NCBI RefSeq assembly: GCF_035978755.1
Contig: NZ_CP108414.1
Coordinates: forward strand, 3,534,001-3,598,000
Source of the DNA: Streptomyces sp. NBC_01298
GTDB lineage: Bacteria; Actinomycetota; Actinomycetes; Streptomycetales; Streptomycetaceae
Direction of reading: 5' to 3'
Length of the DNA stretch: 64,000 nucleotides
Positions 27,532 through 35,115 of this stretch are shown here, in pieces. The notes under the pieces were generated by a model that searched no databases, was not told where the DNA came from, and saw only the letters and a program-made list of their open reading frames with translations. How positions within the stretch are numbered: the stretch's first letter is position 1; every line of letters starts with the position of its first letter. A program made the position numbers and the translations under genes.

Positions 27532-28090
27532 TGATCCTGATCCCCTCAGTCCTCGCCGGAACGTATCCCGTAGCGCCTGACGAAACGCCTGTCCGCTGCT
27601 CTACTGCCGTTCCCTTTTGGAGCCGCTTGCGCGCCCGGTGCAACCTGACGTGATAGGCGGCCGTACTGCATCCCATGATCTTGGCGGCATCGCGGGCGGA
27701 GAGATCTTCCCAGAGGGAAAGCCGCAAGACTTCCTGATCGTCCGGGGACAGGCGGTCGAAGGCCGCCGCCATCAGCAGTCGGTTCTGGACAGTTTCAGCA
27801 TGGTCCGATACGCCCTCCTCGCGCTGCCCGGCCAGCTCGGCCAAGAGGCGCGTTTGGCGCTCCTGTGCGCGGTAGGAGTTAGCCAGGATGTTCCTGGCGA
27901 CGCCGTACAGCCAGGGCAGGGTCGATGTCGGGGGGATATCGCCTAATCTCCGCCAAGCCGCCATGAATACCTCGGCCACCAGGTCGGAGACCTGGGCCGG
28001 TTCGCACCGACGCCGGATGTAGCTCTCGATGTTCGCGTAGTGGCGCTGGTAGATCGCGGTGAAGTGCTCTTCGTCAGTCGTCGTGCTCAC
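27524..28090 (-). CDS. ECF RNA polymerase sigma factor
   Basis: A 188-residue sigma-70-like protein from GTG 28090 behind GGAGGGG. Region 2 is at about residues 10-75 (FTAIYQRHYANIESYIRRRC, DLVAEVFMAAWRRL, TLPWLYGVARNILAN). Region 4 is at about 110-165 (RLSPDDQEVLRLSLWEDLSA, then RDAAKIMGCSTAAYHVRLHR, then ARKRL). It forms an operon with the CU044_5270-type membrane protein. Its target promoter is not evident in the window. Confidence 0.93.
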   Translation of the reverse strand: MSTTTDEEHFTAIYQRHYANIESYIRRRCEPAQVSDLVAEVFMAAWRRLGDIPPTSTLPWLYGVARNILANSYRAQERQTRLLAELAGQREEGVSDHAETVQNRLLMAAAFDRLSPDDQEVLRLSLWEDLSARDAAKIMGCSTAAYHVRLHRARKRLQKGTAVEQRTGVSSGATGYVPARTEGIRISE

Positions 28091-28309
28091 ATCCCCTCCG
28101 AGGTGTCTATGTCCGGCCGCTCGGATCTCTTACAGCTCAGGGCGAAGTTTCTCGGTCCGGCTCTCTCAAGTCGGCCTGAAAACGGGATGTTCAGGGGTGT
28201 TCTGGACCTCCAGTGGCCCTGCTGTCTCGTGATTCCAGCACTACATGCGCTCTCGCGACAGGCTGTCTTGGCGGAGCTGTGCCGGATCGGCAGCGCTCGC
28301 GGAGTTCTA

Positions 28310-28390
28310 CGCCACGCTCCCCGCCACACCGCAGCGGCCATCACCCGTAGGACGGACCGCACGGCGCTGCGCGCGATCTGAGCGCTGAGC
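28310..28390 (-). pseudogene. Remnant of an ATP-binding regulator paralogous to the gene at 29624
   Basis: Bases 28349-28387 match 29970-30008 at 36 of 39 positions, encoding SAQIARSAVRSVL. The bases next to them (28329-28350) match 29737-29760, the C-terminal part RVMAAVV. The stretch of about 200 bases between these segments in the intact gene is missing here. It is therefore a deleted fragment of a duplicated ATP-binding protein gene. The rest of 28091-28440 holds nothing else that I can identify. Confidence 0.65.
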
Positions 28391-28443
28391 CTTTTCCAAC
28401 CTGACTGCGGCGATCAGGTGTTGGACATTGCCAGCTGCACGAA

Positions 28444-28606
28444 GCGATGAAGCTCCTGAACGTCCAGGTCCTCGCCGACCCGTTCGGCCGACTGCTGTGG
28501 GCCTCACCGGCATTACCGGATCGCCCCACGACCTGACCGCCGCGCGGCGACACGGCATCATCGACGCACTCACTGAGGCCGACGCACGCCTCAACCTGAG
28601 GTTAGA
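28444..28606 (+). pseudogene. IS5-type (DDE_Tnp_4) transposase fragment, frameshifted
   Basis: The frame gives NVQVLADPFGRLLWASPAL, then after a +1 shift near 28510 GSPHDLTAARRHGIIDALTE. Together they form the central block of DDE_Tnp_4 transposases of Streptomyces insertion sequences. Both ends of the gene are gone and no terminal repeats are visible. It ends about 10 bases before the next gene's start. Confidence 0.75.
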
Positions 28607-28615
28607 AAGGACTCC

Positions 28616-29008
28616 ATGAGTTTTGACATCTTCGTGTGCCGGTTCGAGAACGGTGAGCCGGCGACGCTGGACATGCGGGCTGCGCACGAGGTCCTCGACC
28701 CGTATGCGGTGGGGCGGGATCCCGAGACGGGCTTCCTGCAGGTGAGTACGGCGGAGGGGGAGGAGGCGGGTGTGTACTTCGACAACCCGACCGGCATCAC
28801 CTTCAACCGTTTCGGAGGGGACGGGATCATGGACCTCCTGGCCGTCCTGCTGCAACGGCTGGATGCCGTGCTCCTCGTCCCGGGCGGGCCGACCATGATC
28901 CAGCGGGACAAGGACCGCGAGCTCCTACCCGCCTCCCTCAGGGACGGGTGGTCCGTCGTCGTGGCCCGTACCGGCGCGGAGATCGACCGGGCGATCCGGG
29001 CTTCCTGA
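28616..29008 (+). CDS. Hypothetical protein, 130 residues
   Basis: Starts at ATG 28616 with AGAAAGGA upstream. It is soluble and acidic, beginning MSFDIFVCRFENGEPATLDM, with GVYFDNPTGITFNRFGGDGI in the middle and a C-terminal VVVARTGAEIDRAIRAS. There is no signal, membrane or catalytic motif. Size and style resemble small orphan proteins found beside mobile elements and toxin-immunity loci, but I cannot assign a family. It lies directly behind a transposase fragment. Confidence 0.65.
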   Translation: MSFDIFVCRFENGEPATLDMRAAHEVLDPYAVGRDPETGFLQVSTAEGEEAGVYFDNPTGITFNRFGGDGIMDLLAVLLQRLDAVLLVPGGPTMIQRDKDRELLPASLRDGWSVVVARTGAEIDRAIRAS

Positions 29009-29166
29009 AAGAACGGGCGAGGGGCCCCTTCATCCCCGGCGCGTGTCGCTGGGAACGGCCCCGTCGCCTGCTCACGGGCGCGGCCGCCGGCCGGTACGCC
29101 ACCGCCACAGCAGCCACTCCAAGATCTGATGCATCGGGAGGCAGGGCGGACTCAGTCGCCCGGTCG

Positions 29167-29553
29167 TCAGCAGCGCACGCGGGCCTCGCCGTCGCGGATC
29201 CATACGAAGGCACGCCTGAAGACCGGCATGCGCGTTCCGTCCGGAGTCTCGAGTTCCAGGCCTAGTTGTGCGATCGGGCCCGCGAGTTCGCCGAATCGGA
29301 CGTCGGCGTCCGGGTGACCCTGATCCTCCCACTGGGCGAAGGCCTCATACAGCTCTCGGACTGCCGGCCAGTCGGGTCCGGGCGTGAACCGGCAGAAGCG
29401 CCAGAACATATCGGTCTCGCGCCAGTACAGGTCACCTACAAGGTGTGGGCCGCGCATCAAACGCCAAGTCGGTTCCGTCGGTTGCGTCGGTTCCAAAGAG
29501 ACCTCCAGGCCGGTTACGGCAAAGGATGAGGTGTTCCGGCTCTCCGGACCCAC
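29167..29553 (-). CDS. Hypothetical protein, about 128 residues
   Basis: The frame is coding-like, but the start is uncertain: GTG 29553 is used here, the frame is open to a TTG at 29604, and ATG 29457 is also possible. The conserved-looking core is WRLMRGPHLVGDLYWRETDM, then FWRFCRFTPGPDW, then RELYEAFAQWEDQ, with Trp- and Phe-rich strands. There is no signal or membrane segment. I do not recognise the family. It is convergent with the 130-residue gene across 158 bp that holds no feature I can support. Confidence 0.55.
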   Translation of the reverse strand: MGPESRNTSSFAVTGLEVSLEPTQPTEPTWRLMRGPHLVGDLYWRETDMFWRFCRFTPGPDWPAVRELYEAFAQWEDQGHPDADVRFGELAGPIAQLGLELETPDGTRMPVFRRAFVWIRDGEARVRC

Positions 29554-29623
29554 CGGATTCCAGTGTCTGGAGCCGGTCAAGAGGGCGGGCCCGGGACGGG
29601 GCAAACGAGGGGCGGCGCCACCC

Positions 29624-30124
29624 TCAGGAGGCGAGGTACCCCGCGGCGCCGGCGACCGGGAGGCTTGCCCAGGTCCGGGTCCCGCCGCCGGGTTCCCTGG
29701 ACTCGCCGAAGCCCCAGGCTCCGCCGCAGTCCCGGACCACGGCTGCCATGACCCGTAGGGCGGCCCTGCGGCGGGCCTCGCAGTGGGCGGCGAGGCGGGG
29801 GTGGGTGTGGGGAGCGTGCCCGTCGTAGACCGTGAGGCGGAGGGCGCCTTCGCGGTGGCGGAGGGCGAGGTACAGGCTGCGGCCAGGGTCCAAGTACCAG
29901 GCCGCGGCGATGAGTTCCCCGACCACCTGTACGGCTGCGGGCACGACCCGGTCGAGGTGGTGGGCGTGCAGGACGGACCGTACGGTGCTGCGCGCGATCT
30001 GGGCGCTGTACGGCTCCCCGGGCACGGTCAGGCTGCACGACAGCCCGTCGGGCGAAGGCGGCTCGTCCGACGGCGGGCAGGCGTCGAAGCAGCCGGGGCT
30101 GGGGGACATGAAGGGGCTGAGCAT
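29624..30124 (-). CDS. ATP-binding (HATPase-like) regulatory protein of a WhiJ/AbaA-type cluster
   Basis: A 166-residue protein from ATG 30124 with AGGGAG at about -7; the long upstream frame is non-coding. Alignable blocks are GEPYSAQIARSTVRSVLHAH, then VVPAAVQVVGELIAAAWYL (the N-box helix of GHKL ATPases), LRLTVYDGHAP (degenerate G1) and GAWGFGESREPGGGTRTWA near the end. Such proteins accompany DUF5753 regulators and DUF397 proteins in Streptomyces and are thought to modulate development or antibiotic production. It diverges from the DUF5753 gene. A truncated paralogue lies at 28310. Confidence 0.85.
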   Translation of the reverse strand: MLSPFMSPSPGCFDACPPSDEPPSPDGLSCSLTVPGEPYSAQIARSTVRSVLHAHHLDRVVPAAVQVVGELIAAAWYLDPGRSLYLALRHREGALRLTVYDGHAPHTHPRLAAHCEARRRAALRVMAAVVRDCGGAWGFGESREPGGGTRTWASLPVAGAAGYLAS

Positions 30125-30263
30125 GACGGGCTCCCTGTCGTGGCCGGGTTGCTCTCGCGTTTGGTGGGGGCAGTGGCTCGTCGCCGAGGCGGATGCCGAG
30201 GCATGCTGCGGCGATGCACTTCCAACTCCCTTGCGTGAGCGATGCATTACCGAATGTAGCGCG

Positions 30264-30285
30264 GGCGGGCCTTTTTTGGCCCGCC
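30264..30285. terminator. Hairpin in the divergent region between ATP-binding and XRE genes
   Basis: GGCGGGCC, six T, GGCCCGCC: an 8-bp stem with a T-rich loop, 61 bases before the XRE start. It may be an attenuator or an operator. An 8-bp direct repeat GCGATGCA (30211, 30239) lies beside it. Confidence 0.4.
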
Positions 30286-30345
30286 ACTCGGCAGGAGTCA
30301 GCCGTTCGTGGCACGAGGGGTTGGCGACGCGTAAGACTGCACCCC

Positions 30346-31197
30346 ATGACCGCGAGGACAGCTCCCACCGAGCGCCAGAAGCGACTGGGTTACGAACTGC
30401 GCCGAATGCGCACGTCAGCAGGGATGTCAGCCGAGTTCGCGGCGAGCCTCTTGGCCGTGGACCGAGGTGCGATCTCCGCGATGGAGTCGGGCACACGCGC
30501 CATTTCGACCGAACGACTCCGCACCCTGGCGGCCAACTGCCAAGTGAATGACGAGCGGTACATCGCCGGGCTGACGGACATGGCCCTGCCCGCCGGCCCG
30601 CGCTGGTGGGACCGCTACAGGGGACAGGTACCGCAAGGCTTTCTGGACATCGCCGAGTTGGAGGCACGCAGCATCCGCATGCGGGTTGCGTATCCGCTCC
30701 ACATGCCTGGGCTCCTCCAGACCTCGGACCACGCCCTAGCCGTGTTCCGCATGGTCATCCCCGCGCTACCCGAGCACGAGGTCGCATTGCGACTGGCACT
30801 GCGCGTGGAGCGCCAGAACGTCCTGGACGGCGAGAACGCCCCCGCGTTCGTGGCCGTGGTGCACGAGGCCGCCCTGCGGATGCGGTTCGGCAGCGCGGAT
30901 GTCCTGCGGGCACAGCTGAACCACTTGATCCATCGGTCCGAACAGGACAATGTGACGTTGCTCGTCCTCCCGTTCGAGGCGGGCGGCTTTCCTGGAGCGG
31001 GACAAACGGTGCTCTACGCGGAGGGGCCGACGGCGCAACTCGACACCGTGCAGATCGACAACTCGCACGGGCCCGATTTCCTCCACGCCGAGACCCAACT
31101 CACGAAGTACCGAAGCCATTTCGAGCTGATGGAACGGCTGGCACTGTCTCCGGGAGCCTCCCGGGACTTCATCCGCGCCATCGCGAGCGAACTCTGA
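30346..31197 (+). CDS. XRE regulator with DUF5753 domain (WhiJ-like)
   Basis: A 283-residue protein from ATG 30346. The helix-turn-helix is at residues about 12-70 (LGYELRRMRTSAGMSAEFAA, then DRGAISAMESGTRAIS). DUF5753 covers the rest, with its markers FLDIAELEARSIRMRVAYPL, PGLLQTSDHA, RLALRVERQNVLDGE and FVAVVHEAALRM. WhiJ-like proteins repress development until a small partner (DUF397) relieves them. The downstream gene at 31209, 11 bases away, is that kind of partner, and the divergent ATP-binding gene completes the triad. Confidence 0.92.
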   Translation: MTARTAPTERQKRLGYELRRMRTSAGMSAEFAASLLAVDRGAISAMESGTRAISTERLRTLAANCQVNDERYIAGLTDMALPAGPRWWDRYRGQVPQGFLDIAELEARSIRMRVAYPLHMPGLLQTSDHALAVFRMVIPALPEHEVALRLALRVERQNVLDGENAPAFVAVVHEAALRMRFGSADVLRAQLNHLIHRSEQDNVTLLVLPFEAGGFPGAGQTVLYAEGPTAQLDTVQIDNSHGPDFLHAETQLTKYRSHFELMERLALSPGASRDFIRAIASEL

Positions 31198-31208
31198 GAG
31201 GGGACAGC

Positions 31209-31406
31209 GTGAGCGACGTGACCTGGGAGGACCCCTACTGCGGCGAGGGGAACTCCTGCTACCGGATCGGGGTGGACGGGGACGGCAACAGCTACATAGC
31301 CCTGTCCGGCCAGGAGGGCACCTACCTCACGGACACCCGCGAGGCACTGCAACAGCTGATCCGGGACATCAAGGCCGGCAAGGCCGACCACCTGCTCGCG
31401 GAGTAG
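31209..31406 (+). CDS. Small DUF397-like partner of the WhiJ-type regulator
   Basis: A 65-residue protein from GTG 31209, behind GAGAGGGGA. It has VTWEDPYCGEGNSCYRIGVD, then YIALSGQEGTYLTDTREAL, then IRDIKAGKADHLLAE. The W..P/S.C..GN.C pattern and the C-terminal IKxGKxDHL recall DUF397 partner proteins, although it is a divergent member. It presumably binds the upstream DUF5753 regulator and changes its DNA binding. It is co-transcribed with that gene. Confidence 0.75.
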   Translation: MSDVTWEDPYCGEGNSCYRIGVDGDGNSYIALSGQEGTYLTDTREALQQLIRDIKAGKADHLLAE

Positions 31407-31506
31407 TCCCCTTCGTGCCTGTCCGATCGAAAAGGGAATGCCCCCGCGGATTCGGTTTCGTAGGCTCGCCGGAGACACGAGGGACGAGGGACAGGAGGTG
31501 GGACCA

Positions 31507-31977
31507 GTGAAGCTTGCCGAGGCACTTGCGGAACGCAAGGACACCACACGACGTGTGGAACAGCTGCGCGCACGCGTGGTCAGCAATGCCCGGTACCAGG
31601 AGGGCGAGCCTCCCGCCGAGGACGCAGCGCAGCTCTTGGCGGACGCCGCCGAGGCGCTGGACACCTTGGAGCTCCTGATCCGGCGGATCAACCGCACCAA
31701 CGCCGCCATCGACATGGGTACGGACGGCACGCTCACCGACGCCCTCGCCCGGCGGGACGTCCTGCGACTGCGTCACTCCGTGGTCACGGCCGCGGCGGAC
31801 GCGGCAGCGGGCACGGGCAACCGGGGTCACGGCAGGCAGCTGCGTTCCGAGCTGGTGACACTCTCGGCGCTACCGGTCGCGGAGCTGCGCGGCCAGGCCG
31901 ACGTACTGGCGCGGGAAGTCCGCGAACTCGACGTGCGCATCCAGCGCACGAACTGGGAGGCCGACCTGCTGGACTGA
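31507..31977 (+). CDS. DIP1984 (septicolysin-like) family protein
   Basis: A 156-residue protein from GTG 31507 with AGGAGGTG upstream; the longer frame to 31438 is not needed. The family pattern is KLAEALAERKDTTRRVEQLR, then NARYQEGEPPAED, then LLIRRINRTNAAI, then REVRELDVRIQRTNWEADLL. It is predicted as a long helical, coiled-coil protein and is cytosolic. The biochemical role is unknown; the name septicolysin comes from annotation rather than proven lysin activity. It follows the WhiJ-type pair by 100 bases. Confidence 0.87.
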   Translation: MKLAEALAERKDTTRRVEQLRARVVSNARYQEGEPPAEDAAQLLADAAEALDTLELLIRRINRTNAAIDMGTDGTLTDALARRDVLRLRHSVVTAAADAAAGTGNRGHGRQLRSELVTLSALPVAELRGQADVLAREVRELDVRIQRTNWEADLLD

Positions 31978-32258
31978 GAGGTCCCGGCAGGGCGGGGTCA
32001 TGTGGAGCAGGTAGTCGCTTCGGAAGCGAGCACAACCGAGGGCCGGCGGATTCCGGTCCACCCTCCTGGTGCGTGAAGAGCAACGCAGGGGTTCGATTCC
32101 CCCATAACAGTGCAGCTCATTACGGCACACAAGTAACAGTGCACAACACACGGCACATCACCACGTGCAGGTCCGAAGCGGTGAGGGCGGGTTCGGGGCA
32201 ATCCACAGGCCTCTGCCGGTGGGTGCCGTCGGCATGGTCGACGGCGCCCACCGGTCCT
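31978..32258. other. Gene-free interval with a tRNA T-arm-like sequence
   Basis: About 280 bp without a supportable gene. At 32087-32103, AGGGGTTCGATTCCCCC reads like a T-stem and loop. GCGT...ACGC just before it could be a variable arm, but no matching acceptor, D or anticodon arms can be drawn. It may be the leftover 3' end of a tRNA from an integration event, or chance. Confidence 0.3.
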
Positions 32259-32897
32259 TCATTGCTTGATGCTGCGCGGAAAGGTGATCTCCACGCGGCG
32301 GTTCTTCTTGCGGCCTTCTTCTGTGCCGTTGTCGGCGATCGGGTAGTCCTCGCTGTAGCCGCGTACGTCGAAGGTGACGCTTGGGTTCGTCACCGTCTTC
32401 GCCAGCTCGGCCTGGACCGCGTCGGCGCGCTTCTTCGAGAGTTCCTTGCCGTGCTCGTAGCTGCCCTGGTCATCGGTGAAACCGAAGATCCGGACGGTGG
32501 TGGCCTTCTGGGTGTTGATCTCTTGCCCGATGGCCTGGATACGGGCGGCGGCCTGAGCGTTGAAGATGGCACTGTCCTCGGGGAACATCACCTCGGACTG
32601 CAGAGCCATCATGACGGTCTGGTTCGTCTCCTGGCGCCGTTCCTCGCCGCCGATGTCCTCGACTACCTCGACCATGTCGAGCACCTTGGGCGGCGCGAGG
32701 ATGCCGCCCTGCGGGAGCTTGAGACCTGGGGAGTCGGACCTGATGGGCGTGGGCGCCGAGGCCGACGGTTCCGTACCCGGGGGTACAGACGGCGTGACAT
32801 CGTCCGCATAGGCACTGGTCGCGCCGATGAAGTGGGCCCCGGCGATGACGAGGCCGGCGACGGCTGTGGCAGCTGTGATGCGATGGCGTTTGGTCAT
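32259..32897 (-). CDS. Secreted OmpA-like domain protein at the end of the tad locus
   Basis: A 212-residue protein from ATG 32897. A Sec signal peptide is followed by a Ser/Pro linker, then an OmpA C-terminal-like peptidoglycan-binding domain at about residues 95-205: EVMFPEDSAIFNAQAAARIQ, VRIFGFTDDQGSYEHGKELS, SKKRADAV, VRGYSEDYPIADN and KKNRRVEITF. It should bind peptidoglycan and could anchor or guide the pilus through the wall. It lies 3 bases after the lipoprotein gene, so the two form one operon. Confidence 0.9.
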   Translation of the reverse strand: MTKRHRITAATAVAGLVIAGAHFIGATSAYADDVTPSVPPGTEPSASAPTPIRSDSPGLKLPQGGILAPPKVLDMVEVVEDIGGEERRQETNQTVMMALQSEVMFPEDSAIFNAQAAARIQAIGQEINTQKATTVRIFGFTDDQGSYEHGKELSKKRADAVQAELAKTVTNPSVTFDVRGYSEDYPIADNGTEEGRKKNRRVEITFPRSIKQ

Positions 32898-32900
32898 GGG

Positions 32901-33488
32901 TCACCCGGATATTTTGATGGTGGCCGCGGCAAAGGTCGGCAGACCGAACACGACCTCGGTGGTAGTGGCCGGTGGCGAGGGGAACTGCGCGAAGAAGGCT
33001 ATGCTCTCCCCGCCCTTGATGAACTGGAGACCGGTAGTGCATGCACACCGTCCCTCTGTGTCACGCAGTACGAGGTAGCGCTTCTTGCCCGCGGCGTCGA
33101 CCAGGCTTGCTCCGGCAACCGACCCGGGGCTCGCGGTCTTCTCCTCGCCGCGCAAGGTCCCGAGGTTGGAGACTGCCGCAGAACCTGTGTTCTTGATCTG
33201 TCCGCTGACGGTGACGTACCCATCTTGATCTCGTACAGCCGAATTTAGCTCTAGGACGAGCCCGGACGGACCTTGCGCCGAAGCGATCACTTCGAGAGGC
33301 CCCGAGCCCTTGCTCGCAGTGGGCTCGGGCTGCTGAGCGCTACTTCCCTGACTCTGGGGAGTCTCTGACTTCGGCGGCTCCTTCGCCTTCTCGCCACCTC
33401 CGCCGCATCCGGCCACCCCGAGGGCCAAGACCGCCGCAACCGCAACGGCCGCTCCCCCGCGGACCTTCGCCTTCTGCCGCATGCTCAT
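32901..33488 (-). CDS. Lipoprotein of unknown function in the tad operon
   Basis: A 195-residue protein (ATG 33488 or 33482). The signal ends in the lipobox GVAGC, with Cys near residue 28 and a GGGG tract after it, then a Lys/Glu/Pro/Ser linker. The folded part has LEVIASAQGPSGLVLELNSA, VTVSGQIKNTGSAAVSNLGT and CACTTGLQFIKGGE, suggesting an Ig-like beta-sandwich. Function is unknown. Gene order puts it between the TadG-like gene and the OmpA-like gene. Confidence 0.78.
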   Translation of the reverse strand: MSMRQKAKVRGGAAVAVAAVLALGVAGCGGGGEKAKEPPKSETPQSQGSSAQQPEPTASKGSGPLEVIASAQGPSGLVLELNSAVRDQDGYVTVSGQIKNTGSAAVSNLGTLRGEEKTASPGSVAGASLVDAAGKKRYLVLRDTEGRCACTTGLQFIKGGESIAFFAQFPSPPATTTEVVFGLPTFAAATIKISG

Positions 33489-33518
33489 GTACGCCGTTTC
33501 CTTGTCTCTCGTTCAATG

Positions 33519-34121
33519 TCAGTCGGTCAGTCGCACAACGAAGAGTTTCCTCGCCAGGTTGTTCAAGGAACCGGGATCCGACGGATTCACGATGATCACC
33601 GACCCGTCCCGGCACTGAATGTCGACCACCCCGCCACCCTCGGGCGGTGGCGGGGTGGTCGCTGGTTTCAGGGAGCACCGGGGTTCGATCACGGCCGTTG
33701 CCGTGGCGCGGGCATGCACGTTCTCGGTTCCCGGGATGACCGAATCACCGACCGTGCCGTTCGTTGTCACCGAGACGGTGAACTCCGGAACATCGAAATC
33801 GCATTCCGCAGTGGCGCCGTTCGTGTCGGCGAAGTCCCTCGCCGCGCCACAGGCTCCCTCGGTATCGAAGCGACGCCCCCTGATGATCTCCTCCCACTCT
33901 TCTGGTGTGAGGTTGAGGAGATTCCAGCCCGTGAGCGCGTTGTCCCGGACGTCCTGAGCAGCCGCGAGTGCCGCCGCATCGGCCGCACCCTGCGCATCGC
34001 TGCGCGTGGCCCCCGCCATCCCGACGACGACGAAGGCCAACGCAGCGAAGAGCAGGCAGGCCATCATTGCTACGTAGAAAGGCAGAACCTGTCCCCGATC
34101 ACGAGAGCCCGCCGCGATCAT
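33519..34121 (-). CDS. TadG-like pilus assembly protein (atypical pseudopilin)
   Basis: A 200-residue protein from ATG 34121, which overlaps the Flp stop (TGATG). The N-terminal segment RDRGQVLPFYVAMMACLLFA leads into a hydrophobic helix (about 10-37), then DAQGAADAAALAAAQDVRDN, the TadG/Rv3654c-like helix. The extracytoplasmic part contains Cys pairs and a Pro-run. The position equivalent to pilin Glu5 is Phe, so processing by the usual prepilin peptidase is doubtful. A 13-bp hairpin is encoded at its Pro/Gly-rich segment near 33625-33660. Confidence 0.8.
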   Translation of the reverse strand: MIAAGSRDRGQVLPFYVAMMACLLFAALAFVVVGMAGATRSDAQGAADAAALAAAQDVRDNALTGWNLLNLTPEEWEEIIRGRRFDTEGACGAARDFADTNGATAECDFDVPEFTVSVTTNGTVGDSVIPGTENVHARATATAVIEPRCSLKPATTPPPPEGGGVVDIQCRDGSVIIVNPSDPGSLNNLARKLFVVRLTD

Positions 34122-34321
34122 CAGGTCGTAATGTCGCTCAAGACCTTTGAAATGGCACCCGAGATGTTGCCCGCGAGGCCAGATGCGATGATCGCCGCGA
34201 TGATCAGCGCGATGATCACGATGATCCCCAGATATTCGAAGACCGTCTGCCCCTCGTCCGCACCACGCCGCAGCCGGTTCTTCCGTTCGACGATCGCCTT
34301 GAGCAGCTTGAGGTTCTGCAT
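34121..34321 (-). CDS. flp: Flp-type major pilin
   Basis: A 66-residue prepilin from ATG 34321. The basic leader (NLKLLKAIVERKNRLRRGAD) precedes the class-III cleavage region EG|QTVFEYLG, with Glu at +5 and Tyr at +6. A hydrophobic helix IIVIIALIIAAIIASGLAG and a short C-terminus follow. After processing it should polymerise into a thin Flp/Tad pilus. It lies downstream of the response regulator with a 110-bp gap, so it may have its own promoter. It overlaps the TadG-like gene by one base. Confidence 0.88.
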   Translation of the reverse strand: MQNLKLLKAIVERKNRLRRGADEGQTVFEYLGIIVIIALIIAAIIASGLAGNISGAISKVLSDITT

Positions 34322-34392
34322 GGGAGTCCTCTCCAGACCTGGCGCCGTTGTCGGTTCGCGGACGGTACGTCGGCGCACCAGCAGTTGCAAAG

Positions 34393-34406
34393 GGTCCCGG
34401 GACCCA
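34393..34406. promoter_or_regulatory. Perfect 14-bp palindrome upstream of flp
   Basis: GGGTCCCGGGACCC lies between the response-regulator stop and the pilin start, 72 bases upstream of the latter. It could be an operator for the adjacent NarL-type regulator or a small hairpin. Confidence 0.4.
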
Positions 34407-34431
34407 ATTACGGACCCACTGCGCACTCCGT

Positions 34432-35115
34432 CTACCCATGGCCAGCCACCCCCGGACGGGCGGTTCCCAGCCAACGGGCTATCGCCTCGCTCCTCGTGGC
34501 GGTCTGGAGCTTCGCGAAGATCCGGTTGATGTGGTTCTTGACCGTCTTCTCGCTGATAAAGCAACTGGCCGCGATCTGTTGGTTACTCATGCCGGAAGCG
34601 ATGAGACCCATGATCTCCTCCTCACGCGAACTCAGCCCGAACACGGCATGGTTGGGAAGACGCTCCGAAGACTGTCCCACAGTTCGTTGCGGATGCGAAG
34701 AGGCCCGGAGTTCCGTGAGCACCGCGCTCGCCGCCGTCGGGCTGAAGTGGGCCCGCCCTGCACCGACATCCCGGACGGCCGCCACGAGGTGATCCGGCGT
34801 GAATTCGCCGTGCACCAAGTAGCCGCCCGCACCCAGCAGCAGCGCCTCGCGGACGATCTCCGACTCCTGGCTGTACGTCAGCATCAGCACCGGGGCGAGC
34901 TGCACGAGGTGCGGTAGCGCCGAGATGCCGTCCACCCCCGGCATCCGGACGTCCAGCAGGGTGACGTCAGGGGTGTGGCGCCGCGTCAGGTGCAGCGCCT
35001 CGCGGCCGTCCGACGCCTCGGCCACCACTTCGATGTCCGCGGTGGCCAGCAGGGCCGCCAGGCCGGCCCGTACGACCGGGTTGTCGTCGGCGATCAGGAC
35101 GCGCAGCGGTGCCAT
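34432..35115 (-). CDS. NarL/LuxR-type response regulator in the tad locus
   Basis: A 227-residue regulator (ATG 35115; a GTG lies one codon upstream). The receiver domain carries IADDNPVVRAG (acidic pair), LLDVRMPGVDG (phospho-Asp) and MLTYSQ plus GGYLVHG (Thr and the Lys-position region, where Lys appears replaced). The LuxR helix-turn-helix is FGLSSREEEIMGLIASGMSN, QQIAAS, EKTVKNHINRIFAKL. The start overlaps the kinase stop in TGATG, so they are coupled. It probably controls pilus gene expression. Confidence 0.93.
   Translation of the reverse strand: MAPLRVLIADDNPVVRAGLAALLATADIEVVAEASDGREALHLTRRHTPDVTLLDVRMPGVDGISALPHLVQLAPVLMLTYSQESEIVREALLLGAGGYLVHGEFTPDHLVAAVRDVGAGRAHFSPTAASAVLTELRASSHPQRTVGQSSERLPNHAVFGLSSREEEIMGLIASGMSNQQIAASCFISEKTVKNHINRIFAKLQTATRSEAIARWLGTARPGVAGHG

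Noticed and set aside
31995..32120. Full tRNA gene
   Set aside because: Only a T-arm-like part is present. No acceptor, D or anticodon stems pair at proper distances.
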